Positions 50,933 through 60,977 are shown, numbered from the stretch's first letter. The stretch is 64,000 bases of DNA from Rhodospirillaceae bacterium (GCA_009772935.1 WOUR01000026.1:25617-89616); one strand, 5' to 3'. Numbers and translations: made by a program. Notes: generated by a model not told the origin, from the sequence alone.

Positions 50933-51928
50933 ATGGCGCAAAGCAATAAAATTGCATGGACTGGCGCTGTCGCGCTCGCGGTCGCCGTGATCTCGCTGGC
51001 CATCGTCTTTGTCGTGCCCGACCTCCAGGTCGGTAGCGCTCAGAACAGGTCGGAAGTGAACGGGCCGTTGATTTCGCGCGGCTACACCGATGCCCCTGCG
51101 GGCACGGCCGTCATCGCCGGTGATCCGGTCGGCGGCTCGGTCCTGGCCGAACTGCGCATCAAGAACGGTCAGGCCGTCAAACGCGGCGAGATCATCGCGG
51201 TCCTCAACAACTATGCGGCGGCGGACGCCGAAGTGCGCCGGATCGAACAGGAGATCGCCAAGGCGCGCCGGAAGCGCGAGTCGATGATCTCGGGCTACCG
51301 GACGGCCGAAATCGCGCTGCAGGAAATATCGGTGAAGTCGGCGTCCGAGGAGAACCGGCTCAAGGAGCTCGAACTCTCCCGCTCGAGCGTGCCTCCCGAC
51401 CAGAAGCAGCTCCAGTCCAACCTCTCCCAGCAATCGCTGGAGCGAGAGGAAGCGAAGCTCACGTTCCAGAAGGCAGTGCTTGCGGCCGATCTCGCGCAGA
51501 CCGATGCCGATATCGCCATCTTCGAGGCCAAGCTCGAGGAAGCCAGGATCGAGCGCGAGCTCGCCGTTGTGCGCTCGCCGCTCGACGGCGTCGTGGTCGA
51601 TATCTACACCCGCCAGGGCGAGCGAATCTCCTTCAGGGGCATCGCGAAGGTCGTCGATCTCGGCCAGATCCGCATCTTCGCGGACGTCGACGAAATCCAC
51701 CTGCGCAGCGTGAAGCCGGGCGGCAAGGTCGAGTTCACCTTTCAGGGCAGCCGCACCGTCCATGTCGGGACGATCTCGCGCACGCCACTGACGGTGAAGC
51801 GCACCAAGCGATCCGAGGCAGACCTCGGCGAATCCAATGCCCGGCTGGTCGAGGTCGAGATCAAGCCGGACGATCCGCAGAGCATCCCGCAGATGCTGGG
51901 CCGCGAGGCCCGCGTCGTCTTCCAGTAG
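50933..51928 (+). CDS. HlyD/membrane-fusion-type periplasmic adaptor
   Basis: 331 residues: one N-terminal membrane helix (TGAVALAVAVISLAIVFVVP), a biotinyl-lipoyl-like half (GGSVLAELRIKNGQAVKRGEIIAVLNN), a long coiled coil (about residues 100-210, QEIAKARRKRESM...LEREEAKLTFQKAVL), the second lipoyl half (VVRSPLDGVVVDIYTRQGERI) and a beta-barrel. It would bridge inner and outer membrane in an exporter, but no ABC/RND/MFS partner is adjacent. GTG 50915 is an alternative start adding six residues. Confidence 0.85.
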   Translation: MAQSNKIAWTGAVALAVAVISLAIVFVVPDLQVGSAQNRSEVNGPLISRGYTDAPAGTAVIAGDPVGGSVLAELRIKNGQAVKRGEIIAVLNNYAAADAEVRRIEQEIAKARRKRESMISGYRTAEIALQEISVKSASEENRLKELELSRSSVPPDQKQLQSNLSQQSLEREEAKLTFQKAVLAADLAQTDADIAIFEAKLEEARIERELAVVRSPLDGVVVDIYTRQGERISFRGIAKVVDLGQIRIFADVDEIHLRSVKPGGKVEFTFQGSRTVHVGTISRTPLTVKRTKRSEADLGESNARLVEVEIKPDDPQSIPQMLGREARVVFQ

Positions 51929-51929
51929 C

Positions 51930-51950
51930 GGGCTGAGCGAAGCTCAGCCC
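51930..51950. terminator. Hairpin after the HlyD-like gene
   Basis: 9-bp stem GGGCTGAGC / GCTCAGCCC with a 3-nt loop directly after the HlyD stop, between convergent genes. No T-run; possible Rho-independent-like or repeat-derived end. Confidence 0.6.
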
Positions 51951-51988
51951 TACGGTCCCGCTTCGCCCGAAGGGAGCGCCCTGCCCCG

Positions 51989-53995
51989 TCAGGCGGCGGC
52001 GGCGGTCCGCCGGGGCTGCCTGTATTCGTAGACGATGACGGCGGCCAGCACCGCCAGGCCGATCAGGCGCGCGACAACGGGGCCGCCCACCCAGTCGTCG
52101 ATGATACCCGGGAAGGTGAGTGCGATCCCGGCGAGGCCGCAGACGGCGCGCGTGCCCACGCCGAGGGGCCGCCAGAGATGGCCCTGCGCCGCCACGGCCA
52201 GTGCCACGATGCCACCCGTTGCCCCCAGCGTGACCCAGGGGATCCAGACCCAGCTCATGTTCTTGGGCGTCTCGAGCAGCAGGCCGATTCCGATCGGATC
52301 GAGCACGAAGATGAACGGCACGAGGAAGGCCGGCAGCGCATATTTCCAGCTCTGCAGCGTGGTCACGTAGGGATCGGCGCGCGTGATCGTTGCGGCGGCG
52401 AACGGCGCCAGCGCGGTCGGGGGCGAAACCTCCGACAGCACGGCGTAGTAGAAGATGAACATGTGCGCGGCATAGTCCGGGATGCCGAGCTTGATCAGCG
52501 CAGGCGCCGCGATGACGGCGCACATGATGTAGGAGGCCGTCACCGGCACGGCGAGGCCGACCACCCAGACGATCAGCGCCGTGTACATCGCCGTCCAGAA
52601 GACCGAGCCACCGGCCAGGTCGATGACGATCGAGGAGAACTTCAGCGCCAGACCGGTCTTGGTGATCACGCCGACGATGAGGCCGGCGCAGGCGCAGGTC
52701 GCGGCGACGCCCAGCGCCTGGATCGAGCCGTCCGCCAGGGCCCGGAAGAGCCTGTCCGGCCACAGCGCCGTGTCGGCGCGCAGGTAGCTCACCAGGATGG
52801 CGAGCAGGATCGACCAGAACACGGCATAGGTCGCCGAGAAGCCCCACACCATCAGCACGACGACCGAGATCAGCGACGTGAAGTGGAAGCCGTAGCGCGT
52901 CATCAGCTGCTTCATGGTGAGATCGACCGACGGATCGACGGCGCGCAGTCCGTACTTGCGCGAATCGATCTCGGTCATCATCAGCAGGCCGAAGTAGTAG
53001 AGGCAGGTCGGGATGAGCGCCATCCGCACGATGTCGAGGTAGGACATCTTCAGATATTCGGCGATCAGGAAGGCCGCGGCTCCCAGCACCGGAGGCGACA
53101 GGATGGCACCCAGGCCGCCGGCCGCCAGCAGGCCACCGGCCGCCGACTTGCCGTAACCCGCCTCCTTCATGATCGGCCAGGCGACGGTGCCGATGGTGAC
53201 GGTGGTTGCCACGCCGGATCCCGAAGGACCGCCCAGAAGGAATGACGACAGCACGACCGCGCGGCCGGCCGCGTTGGGCTGGCCTTTCATGGCACGGAGC
53301 GAGAAGTCGATGAAGAACCGGCCCGCACCGGAGGCTTGCAGGATGGCGCCAAAGATCGTGAACAGGATGATCAGCGTGGCCGAGACGTCGATCGCCGAGC
53401 CGAAGATGCCGTTCAGGGTCATGTATTCTTCGGCGATCAGATCGGACAGCGGATAGCCCTTGTGCGTCCACGGCGCCGGCAGGTAGTTGCCCCACATCGC
53501 GTAGGCCAGGAACAGGGCCGACAGGATCGGCATGATCCAGCCCGTCGCCCGGCGGGTGGACTCCAGCACCAGCAGGATCAGGATGGCGCCGATCACCAGG
53601 TCGGTCTGGGTCGGCGAGACATAGCGGTCTAGGAAGTCGTCGGAATCGGCGAGGCTCGTCCAGCTGCCGCCCGTCATCATGTACCAGATGACGACAATCA
53701 CCAGCCCGGCCGCCGCGATGTCCCAGGGCGCGACCCGGTTGCGCCAGCTCTTCACCGCCGGGAACAGCAGGAAGACCAGGGACAGCGCGTAGGCGACATG
53801 GATTTCGCGCAAAGATTGCGTGTCGACCGTCGAAGCGGCGGCATAGAGATGGAAGATGGTCATGGTGAAGGCGATGAAGGTGAGGACCTTGCCCCACCAG
53901 CCCACGAACTTGTGGATGCCGCCTTCTTCCTGCTCGACGAGTTCCTCGATCTTGCGCTTTTCCTCGTCGCTCAGCAGTTCGGCCTGGACCGTCAT
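51989..53995 (-). CDS. TRAP transporter fused 4TM/12TM permease
   Basis: 668 residues with roughly 17-19 membrane helices: fused small (DctQ-like) and large (DctM-like) permease of the TAXI-TRAP type. FLLGGPSGSGVATTVTIGTVAWPIMKEAGYG and SPPTALAPFAAATITRADPY are characteristic. An N-terminal cytosolic stretch (LLSDEEKRKIEELVEQEEGG) precedes the first helix. It imports an organic acid using the Na+ or H+ gradient. ATG 53995 (MTVQAELLSDEEK) has GGGAAG upstream. It follows the TAXI binding-protein gene by 67 nt. Confidence 0.95.
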   Translation of the reverse strand: MTVQAELLSDEEKRKIEELVEQEEGGIHKFVGWWGKVLTFIAFTMTIFHLYAAASTVDTQSLREIHVAYALSLVFLLFPAVKSWRNRVAPWDIAAAGLVIVVIWYMMTGGSWTSLADSDDFLDRYVSPTQTDLVIGAILILLVLESTRRATGWIMPILSALFLAYAMWGNYLPAPWTHKGYPLSDLIAEEYMTLNGIFGSAIDVSATLIILFTIFGAILQASGAGRFFIDFSLRAMKGQPNAAGRAVVLSSFLLGGPSGSGVATTVTIGTVAWPIMKEAGYGKSAAGGLLAAGGLGAILSPPVLGAAAFLIAEYLKMSYLDIVRMALIPTCLYYFGLLMMTEIDSRKYGLRAVDPSVDLTMKQLMTRYGFHFTSLISVVVLMVWGFSATYAVFWSILLAILVSYLRADTALWPDRLFRALADGSIQALGVAATCACAGLIVGVITKTGLALKFSSIVIDLAGGSVFWTAMYTALIVWVVGLAVPVTASYIMCAVIAAPALIKLGIPDYAAHMFIFYYAVLSEVSPPTALAPFAAATITRADPYVTTLQSWKYALPAFLVPFIFVLDPIGIGLLLETPKNMSWVWIPWVTLGATGGIVALAVAAQGHLWRPLGVGTRAVCGLAGIALTFPGIIDDWVGGPVVARLIGLAVLAAVIVYEYRQPRRTAAAA

Positions 53996-54020
53996 CGTTC
54001 TTCCCACCCCAAAATGGAAA

Positions 54021-54046
54021 CGGGGCCCCCCTGTTGGAGGGCCCCG
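54021..54046 (-). other. Intercistronic hairpin between TAXI and TRAP permease genes
   Basis: 8-bp stem CGGGGCCC / GGGCCCCG around a 10-nt loop in the 67-nt gap, followed on the minus strand by TTTCCATTTT. Such hairpins after binding-protein genes typically make the abundant periplasmic component more highly expressed than the permease. Confidence 0.7.
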
Positions 54047-54062
54047 CCGGTAGTCCTGTCCT

Positions 54063-55034
54063 CTAGGACAGCTTGATGCCCTTCTCGGCGAAATACTTCA
54101 TCGCGCCGGGATGGAACGGGACCGACGAATTCGCGGCCTTCTGGTTCTCCGCCGTCATGTCGGTCGACGCCTTGTGGGTGGCGACCAGGTCGGCATGGTT
54201 CTCCCACAGGGTCTTGGTGATCGTGTAGGCCTGATCGTCGCTCATCGACGCCGGCACGATGAGGATGTTCCAGATGGCGATCACCGGCACCGCTGCATCC
54301 TGGTTCGGGTAGGCCTTGGCCGGAATCTGGCTGGCGGCGAAGACCGGACCGTATTTCTTGTTCAGCGCCGGCACCAGGTCGGCCGTCGAGATCAGCTTGA
54401 TCTTGATGCCCTGGGTCGCCGCCAGGTCGGTGATCGCCGCGACCGGCGGCCCACCGTTGAAGAAATAGCCGTCGAGCTTGCCGTCCTTCATGGCGTTCGT
54501 GCTCTCGGCCGGCGACAGGCGCTCCCGCTTGATGTCGCTGAGCTTCAGGCCGAGTTCCTCGATGATGCGCAGCGCCATGACCTCGGATCCGCTCACCGGC
54601 GCGCTGGTCGAGATGCGCTTGCCCTTGATGTCGGACAGCTTGTTGATGCCGGTGCCTTCCATCGTCACGAAATGCACCAGGTTGGGATAGACCACCGCCA
54701 GCGTGCGCGACTCGACGGGCTTGCCCTTGAACTTGTCGAGCCCCTTGATGGCATCGTAGGCGGTGTCGCACTGGGTCAGTGCCATCTGCGCCTTGCCGTC
54801 CCGGATCATGTGCATGTTCGCAACCGAGCCCGCCGTCGCCTCGGCCGTGACGGCCCATCCCGGAACCTTCTTGCTCAGGATGTTCGCCATCGCACCGCCC
54901 AGCGGATAGTAGACGGCGCCCGTGGTGCCCGTGGCGATCGAGAACTGGGTCTGGGCTGCAGCCGGCAAGGCCCCGCCGACCAGACCGAAGGCGCCGGCGG
55001 CCGAGCCGGCGGCGAGGAATTGACGTCGATTCAT
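54063..55034 (-). CDS. TAXI family TRAP transporter solute-binding protein
   Basis: 323 residues: Tat-like signal MNRRQFLAAGSAAGAFGLVGGALPAAAQ, then the TAXI fold with FSIATGTTGAVYYPLGGAMANILSKK, MALTQCDTAYDAIKG, RISTSAPVSGSEVMALRIIEELGL and YFFNGGPPVAAITDLA. It binds the substrate in the periplasm for the downstream permease. ATG 55034 has GAGGGAGC upstream. Substrate unknown; glutamate or other small acids are typical for the family. Confidence 0.94.
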   Translation of the reverse strand: MNRRQFLAAGSAAGAFGLVGGALPAAAQTQFSIATGTTGAVYYPLGGAMANILSKKVPGWAVTAEATAGSVANMHMIRDGKAQMALTQCDTAYDAIKGLDKFKGKPVESRTLAVVYPNLVHFVTMEGTGINKLSDIKGKRISTSAPVSGSEVMALRIIEELGLKLSDIKRERLSPAESTNAMKDGKLDGYFFNGGPPVAAITDLAATQGIKIKLISTADLVPALNKKYGPVFAASQIPAKAYPNQDAAVPVIAIWNILIVPASMSDDQAYTITKTLWENHADLVATHKASTDMTAENQKAANSSVPFHPGAMKYFAEKGIKLS

Positions 55035-55164
55035 ATGAAGCTCCCTCATGTTCGTTCACTCCCCGAAGTGGCGCGGAAGAAACCACGACTACCGAATGGA
55101 GGCAACACGCACAAAAAGGCGGCTTTTCGAAACACAGGACCCGCCAGCCGGAATCGCCCACGAA

Positions 55165-57225
55165 CTAGGTAGACGCCCGGGATGCTCTCGGCTGCGGTAT
55201 CGTGAACCGCAGCCGGCACACCAGGCCGGTCGGCGCGAAATCCAACTCCAGACGGGCATCGAGCTGCCGGGCGCTTGCCTTCAGCAGCCGCGACCCGAAC
55301 CCCGTGCTCGTCGGCGCGGCAACGACGGCTCCCCCGCTCTCCTGCCATACGAGCTCGATGTCGGCCGCCATCTGTTCGCTGCCGACCTGCCACCCGATCG
55401 ACAGCCGACCGGCGGCGGCCGCCAGCGCACCGTACTTGGCGGAGTTCGCGGCCAGCTCGTGCAGCATCAGGCTCAGGGTGATGGTGGCGCCGGCGGGAAT
55501 GACGATCTCGTCACCCGAGACTTCGATGACACGTCCGCCATCCGCGAACGGCGCCATGGCGGCATCGACGATGTCGCGCAACGACGCTCCCGTCCACGAT
55601 TCGCGCGTGAGAAGATTGTGGGCGCGGGCGAGCGAGCCGAGCCTGTCCTCGAAGGCATGCGCAAATTCCTTGGGGTCGCTGCGCGTGCGCATCGTCTGCT
55701 GTGCGAGCGACTGGACGATCGCCAGCGTGTTCTTGACGCGATGGTTGAGTTCGTCGAACAGCAGGCGCTGCCGCTGTTCGGCCTCCTTGAGATCCGTGAT
55801 GTCGAGCAATACGCCGACGACGCGCCCGACCTTGCCAGTCGCGGGATCGGCCGTCGCCTGTCCCCGGTCCATCACCCAGCGAACGGCACCGTCCGGCCGG
55901 CGAATACGATACTCGAGCTGATAGGGTCCCTCTCCGCCCGCAATGATCCCGCGCTTGCGCCGTTCGACTTCTTCGCGATCCTCGGGATGGACGAAGGCAA
56001 GGCCCGACTCGAACGGGGGAGCCGGATCCGACTCTTCTGCACCGAGGATGCGCCGCAGCTGTGGCGAGCGGATCACCCGGTCCGTCGCCACGTCGTATTC
56101 ATGGGCGCCGAACCGTGCGGCGTCGGCAGCCGAGCGAAGCTGTTGCTCGCTTCGGCGAAGCGCCGCCGAGCGAGCCGCGAGTTCATCCCGTGCCGCGCCG
56201 AGCGCCTCGTTGACCGCGTTGATTTCGACGACCTGCGAGGGGCGGACTTCGAAAGGCTCCTCGCGGCCGAGCGCTCGCGCCGCCGCCGTTGCCGCCGCGA
56301 GGGGCCGGGTGAGCCGTCGACTGAACAGCGTCGCAAGACCCAGGACCAGGATCGCGACCGCCACGATGGTGACGCCCCACAACCAGACCGATTGCCGGAC
56401 CTGTCCCTGGATGGTCGCCGCCGGTGCATTGACTCCGACGCCCCAGGCGGAGAACCGGCTGCGGGCGAAGACGTGCAGAACCTCGGCGCCGTCGATATCG
56501 GTCGTTTCGTAGACTTGGAGTTTGTGAGCGTCGTCGCGCAATCGCGGCGGCACGCGCGTGCCGACCAGCCGGCCATCATCGCGGGAGTGCGCCACGATGA
56601 GGCCATTGCCGTCCCAGATGGTTGTATCCCATTGCGGAGGCAGTCCCTGGTCCGCGAGCAGGGACTGGAACGCAGACGGCGCCATGCTGAGGCTGAGCAC
56701 GTAGCGCAGCTGGTCGCCCTCGAGAATCGGGATGGAGATATTGAAGACGACCTTGCCCGAGGCCAACCCGGTGAAGAGATCCGAAACGACGGGCCGATGC
56801 GTGCGTCGAACGACTTCGAGCATCTCCGGGTTGCCAGTCAGGCGCGGCGCCTTCCCGAACGGCAGGAAGGTATTCACCAGTTGTCGCCCCTGCGCATCGA
56901 CCAGGACGACGTGACCCTTCTCCCGCAGGCTGAGGGTCGCGCGGGCATGGAAGCCGGCATAGTCCTCGCTGGCCAGCGAACGGGAGTTGATGAGGGTCTC
57001 GAGGATCGTGATATGCCGGTCGATATCGCGGTCCAGATCGGCAACCAGATCCTCCGCGACCTGGACCAGTCGTTGCTCGAGCTGATGTCGCTCGATGCTT
57101 GCGGTCCGGTAGAGCAGCAATCCCAGCAAGGCCAGAAGGGGCACGGCAATGATCGAGGCGAACAGCGCGAGATGGATCGCGGCCGGCCAGACGGAGGGAG
57201 AGGAAGGAACCGGACGAGGAGCCAT
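55165..57225 (-). CDS. HWE-family sensor histidine kinase
   Basis: 686 residues: membrane helix (about 15-37), a periplasmic dCache-like sensor domain, a second helix (about 290-312), a HAMP-like linker, one PAS domain (VHPEDREEVERRKRGI...YRIRRPDGAVRWVMDRG...GVLLDITDLKEAEQRQ), then ELNHRVKNTLAIVQSLAQQT (phospho-acceptor His) and an HWE-type catalytic domain with LMLHELAANSAKYGAL and a Trp-x-Glu segment (VWQES). It senses an extracytoplasmic signal; no response regulator is adjacent. ATG 57225 is preferred; 57249 is an alternative. Confidence 0.92.
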   Translation of the reverse strand: MAPRPVPSSPSVWPAAIHLALFASIIAVPLLALLGLLLYRTASIERHQLEQRLVQVAEDLVADLDRDIDRHITILETLINSRSLASEDYAGFHARATLSLREKGHVVLVDAQGRQLVNTFLPFGKAPRLTGNPEMLEVVRRTHRPVVSDLFTGLASGKVVFNISIPILEGDQLRYVLSLSMAPSAFQSLLADQGLPPQWDTTIWDGNGLIVAHSRDDGRLVGTRVPPRLRDDAHKLQVYETTDIDGAEVLHVFARSRFSAWGVGVNAPAATIQGQVRQSVWLWGVTIVAVAILVLGLATLFSRRLTRPLAAATAAARALGREEPFEVRPSQVVEINAVNEALGAARDELAARSAALRRSEQQLRSAADAARFGAHEYDVATDRVIRSPQLRRILGAEESDPAPPFESGLAFVHPEDREEVERRKRGIIAGGEGPYQLEYRIRRPDGAVRWVMDRGQATADPATGKVGRVVGVLLDITDLKEAEQRQRLLFDELNHRVKNTLAIVQSLAQQTMRTRSDPKEFAHAFEDRLGSLARAHNLLTRESWTGASLRDIVDAAMAPFADGGRVIEVSGDEIVIPAGATITLSLMLHELAANSAKYGALAAAAGRLSIGWQVGSEQMAADIELVWQESGGAVVAAPTSTGFGSRLLKASARQLDARLELDFAPTGLVCRLRFTIPQPRASRAST

Positions 57226-57362
57226 GTCACTCAGGTTAACCGGAATCATTCTGACATGGGCAGCCCTGCCTCGATACGGCCCTTCGGCAGCAAGGAGCGC
57301 AACGCCGTCGTTGCGGCGGGGAGCCGCCTTTAATTCAGGCAATGGCCGTGTAAGCTGAACGC

Positions 57363-57863
57363 GTGGTTCACAATCTGACCCTTGTCCATCTCCTGCTGGT
57401 CGGTGCGGCGGCAGGCTGCATCTACCTTTCCCTGCGCGAGGTGCGCCGGCGCTACATATCGACGTGGCGCCTGTTTGCTCCTGCCTTCCTGGCGTTGTTC
57501 GCGGGAACCATCCTCTCCCTCCTCCAGTTCGCCGAGCACCAGCCGCCCTGGCTGTTCGGCGCCGCACTCGCCGCCGGCTTCGTCGTGGGGGCCATCCGCG
57601 GGGTCATGATCGGCATCAGGCATGACATGTACCGGCCACAGGTGAACCTGACGCACGCCGCCAAGCTTCTTCTGCTCTGGGTGTCGATCGTCGTGGGGGC
57701 CGCCGTCGCCGTGGAGTGCGCGGGTGCTTTCCTGGCCAATCCGGACCTGGAGATCTTTCGCCTGGGAGCGGCGCTCGTCGCCATGCTCTGTGGAGGGGCC
57801 ATGCTCGGACGGGCATTGCTTCTGACCATCCGGCTGCACCTGGCCGACCGCGGAAGCACCTAG
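57363..57863 (+). CDS. Small membrane protein of unknown function
   Basis: 166 residues with four to five hydrophobic helices (near 7-24, 36-54, 60-82, 100-122 and 128-148) and a polar loop (MIGIRHDMYRPQVN). GTG start with poor ribosome site; the coding stretch looks real by composition and by its clear membrane pattern. No family recognised. It is divergent from the HWE kinase. Confidence 0.68.
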   Translation: MVHNLTLVHLLLVGAAAGCIYLSLREVRRRYISTWRLFAPAFLALFAGTILSLLQFAEHQPPWLFGAALAAGFVVGAIRGVMIGIRHDMYRPQVNLTHAAKLLLLWVSIVVGAAVAVECAGAFLANPDLEIFRLGAALVAMLCGGAMLGRALLLTIRLHLADRGST

Positions 57864-57923
57864 AATCACGGACGAGCGCCTTACCTATTGTCTTGGCGGG
57901 CGCCATTCGACAGGCTCCTTCGC

Positions 57924-59695
57924 ATGGATGTCGAATTGAACCGTGATGCGAAACGCATCGTCAGTGACTGGCTCGCCGACTTGAACGCTGCACTCGAGGC
58001 GCGCGCTCCCGACCGCGTGGGGGCGCTGTTCCGGCCGGATGCCGATTGGCGCGACATCGTCGCGCTGACGCGCACGATCGAAACCGTGAGCGACCGCGCC
58101 GAAGTCGCGCGGCGACTGGTCGACACGGCGGCAGCAAGCGGCGCCTCGGGATTCGCGATCGATCCGGAGCGGTATCCGCCGCGCGATGTCGAGCGGGCGG
58201 GCGAACCCTGCGTCGAAGCGATCCTGACGTTCCAAACCGCGATCGGGACGGGCGCCGGCATCGTCCGGCTGAAGCGCAGCGACTGCCGTGCCGGAGCGGC
58301 CCAGGCGTGGACGCTGCTGACGTCCCTCGAGTCGCTGCGCGGCCACGAAGAGGAGACGATCATCGAGAAGGCCGAGGTACCCGCTTTCGAGCGCGACTTC
58401 CATGGGCCCAACTGGCTCGATCGGCGCCGTGAAGCCTCGCGCTACGCCGATCGCGACCCCGCCGTACTGATCGTGGGAGGCGGCCACGCCGGCATCACGG
58501 CGGCGGCCCGCCTCAAGGCGCTGGGCGTCGAGGCGCTCGTCGTCGATCGCATGGCGCGGATCGGCGACAACTGGCGCAAGCGCTATCACGGCTGAAGCTG
58601 CACAACCAGAAGCACTCGAACCACTTTCCCTATCTGCCTTTCCCGAAGACCTGGCCGAAGTACATTCCCAAGGACAAGATCGCGAACTGGCTCGAATCCT
58701 ACGTCGAGACCATGGAGATCGATTTCTGGACAGGCACCAGCTTCAAGGGTGCCACTTGGGACGCCGCCACGAAGCGCTGGACGGCCGAACTCGAGTTGGA
58801 TGTGGCCGGCGGCGTCCACCGAACGCTGCATCCCCGGCACATCGTGATGGCGACCAGCGTGAGCGGCACGCCGAACATTCCGGAGATTCCGACCCTCGAC
58901 CGCTTTGCCGGCACCGTCGTCCATTCGAGCAGGTTCGCCAGCGGCGCGGACTGGAAGGGCCGACCCGTCTACGTCTTCGGCACCGGTACCAGCGCCCACG
59001 ACATTGCGCAGGACCTGCACGGCCATGGCGCCCACGTCACCATCGTCCAGCGCAGCCCCACGCTCATCGTCAACGTCGAGCCAGGTGCCCAGCTCTATGA
59101 CGGCATCTACTACGGCAAGGGTCCGACCCTCGAGGATCGCGACCTGATCAACGTGTCGGTGCCCCTGCGGGTGATGAAGAAGGCCCACCGCCTCCTTACC
59201 GACCAGGCGAGGGCGCATGGCGCGCCCCTCCTGGAAGCCCTCGAACGGGTAGGCTTCCGGCTCGAGTTCGGCGAGGACGGGACGGGCTGGCCGCTCAAGT
59301 ACCGCGGCCGCGGCGGCGGCTACTACTTCAACGTGGGCGCCTCCGATCTCGTGGCGAAGGGCGAGATCGGATTGATCCAGTATGCCGATATCGGTTCGTT
59401 CACGGCGACCGGCCTCGCAATGAAGGATGGCCGTGAACGGCCCGCTGACCTGATCGTGCTGGCGACCGGCTACAAGGGCCAGGATCACCTGGTCGAGCAG
59501 CTTTTCGGACCGGAGATTGCCCGCAAGGTCGGACCTGTCTGGGGGTTCGACGACCGCACCCAGGAATTGCGCAACATGTGGATCCCGACGGCACAGCCGG
59601 GCTTGTGGTTCCAGGGCGGCTCCTTCGCCCAATGTCGCATGTATTCCAGGTATCTGGCTCTGCAGATCAAGGCGGCTGAGGTCGGCCTGACCTGA
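57924..59695 (+). pseudogene. Flavin-dependent monooxygenase with NTF2-like N-domain, frameshifted
   Basis: Two adjacent frames make one protein of about 590 residues. Part one (57924-58595) has an NTF2-like domain (DWLADLNAALEARAPDRVGALF) and the FAD fold AVLIVGGGHAGITAAARLKALGVEALVV. It ends RKRYHG-TGA, where the family continues GLKLHNQKHSNHFPYLPFPK; that continuation is read in the next frame from about 58591. Part two carries VMATSVSGTPNIPEIP, the NADPH fold VYVFGTGTSAHDIAQDL and VLATGYKGQ. A missing C (GGCTGAAG for GGCCTGAAG) explains everything. Either a recent pseudogene or a base-call error. Confidence 0.85.
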
Positions 59696-59819
59696 TCACC
59701 GGCGAGCGGCCGTCAAAACGGTCTTCATCCGGAACCCCCTCTCCACGGCGCCGTTGCACGAGCAGCCGGCACCTCAGGGCCGGTGGTCCTCTCACCCCGG
59801 ATTCGAGGAGCCGTGAGTT

Positions 59820-60107
59820 ATGCAGACCGCACAGGTGCGGATCAGCGCGGAGGAGCAGCGTCTTCTCAGGTCGCTCTCCGTCGGCCAGACCGTCAAGCTT
59901 CCGTCAGCACATCGGCTGCGCCTGGAGTTGCTGGGCCTTCTGCATGACGGCCCGAACGGCCCGCGCCTCACGCCGTTGGGCCGACGCCACGCGGAAGCTG
60001 CCGTCACGGAGGAGGAAGACAAAGGAAGTGGCGCCAAAGACGGGGCCGCGGTCAAGCGGGACCGGCTGGGCCGGCGCATGCCCCATGGCCGAGCCTTGCC
60101 GTTCTGA
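59820..60107 (+). CDS. Hypothetical small protein
   Basis: 95 residues. The first 60 (ISAEEQRLLRSLSVGQTVKLPSAHRLRLELLGLL...GPRLTPLGRRHAE) look like a compact winged-helix-type fragment; the remainder is charged and low-complexity. GAGGAGCC sits 9 nt upstream of the ATG, and the coding composition fits, but no family is recognised. It precedes the Crp-type gene on the same strand after 150 nt. Confidence 0.6.
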   Translation: MQTAQVRISAEEQRLLRSLSVGQTVKLPSAHRLRLELLGLLHDGPNGPRLTPLGRRHAEAAVTEEEDKGSGAKDGAAVKRDRLGRRMPHGRALPF

Positions 60108-60257
60108 ATGACACGCATGCCCATACGGCCTGGAACTCACTCTTCGTTCGCTGGTGTACCGACCGGGAAACGGTTGCGGGCCTACAGTGATGGCCAGTCC
60201 GAGGCCGATCAACAGGCTGCTGGTGAGAGTCGACGCGGTGTCCCGGCAAACGAGGAA

Positions 60258-60977
60258 ATGACTGCAGTGACGGCTGCGTTCGAACCGAAGAACCTTTTTC
60301 TGTCCGCCCTGCCAGCTGCCGAACAAATCCGTTTGAGGCCGTATCTGGCCTTCAATCGGCTGCCCCAAGGTTCAGTGCTGCAGGAACCAGAGCAGCGAAT
60401 CGAGCACGTCTACTTCATCGAAAGCGGCATGATCTCCCTGGTTGCCATGATGCAGGATGGCGCAGCCATCGAGACTGCGACACTCGGCCGTGAAGCCATA
60501 CTGGGCGCGCTTGCCGCGCTGGGAAATCACACTGCCGGCACACGTGCCATCGTGCAGATCGACGCGATGGCCTGGCGTATGCCCGTAGGCGACTTCCGCA
60601 CCGCCGTCGGCCAGAGTCCGGTCCTGCGCAAGATGGCGCTGTTGAGCAGCGAGCTGATGCTGGCCCAGATGCAGCAGACGGCGGCCTGCAACGCCCTTCA
60701 CACCGCCGACCGACGTCTGTGTCGATGGATCGTCCAGGTCCGGGATCGCATCGACGACGATGTGATTCGCCTCACGCACGATTTTCTCGCCCAGATGCTC
60801 GCGGTGAGACGCCCCACCGTCAGCCTGATCGCCTACGGGCTGCAGCAGGCGGGCCTGATCCGGTACCAGCGCGGCAAGATCGCAATCCTCGACCGTGACG
60901 GACTCGAGCGCGGCGCCTGCGAGTGCGTCGGCGCTCTGCGGGAGAAGACGCGGCGCATCATCGCCGACCTGTCGTGA
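60258..60977 (+). CDS. Crp/Fnr family transcriptional regulator
   Basis: 239 residues: N-terminal cyclic-nucleotide-binding-like beta barrel (GSVLQEPEQRIEHVYFIESGMISLVAMMQDGAAIETATLGREAILG) and C-terminal winged helix (DRRLCRWIVQVRDRIDDD...LTHDFLAQMLAVRRPTVSLIAYGLQQAGLIRYQRGKIAILDRDGLE). No Fe-S cysteine cluster, so not an Fnr. ATG 60258 is directly preceded by GAGGAA; upstream in-frame sequence is unlike the family. Confidence 0.9.
   Translation: MTAVTAAFEPKNLFLSALPAAEQIRLRPYLAFNRLPQGSVLQEPEQRIEHVYFIESGMISLVAMMQDGAAIETATLGREAILGALAALGNHTAGTRAIVQIDAMAWRMPVGDFRTAVGQSPVLRKMALLSSELMLAQMQQTAACNALHTADRRLCRWIVQVRDRIDDDVIRLTHDFLAQMLAVRRPTVSLIAYGLQQAGLIRYQRGKIAILDRDGLERGACECVGALREKTRRIIADLS

Noticed and set aside
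58587..58598. In-frame TGA in the flavin monooxygenase as a second recoded (Sec or frameshift) site
   Set aside because: The continuation lies in another frame, not the same one, so Sec does not explain it; no slippery sequence is present and one added C restores the protein. Treated as a frameshift mutation or base-call error.
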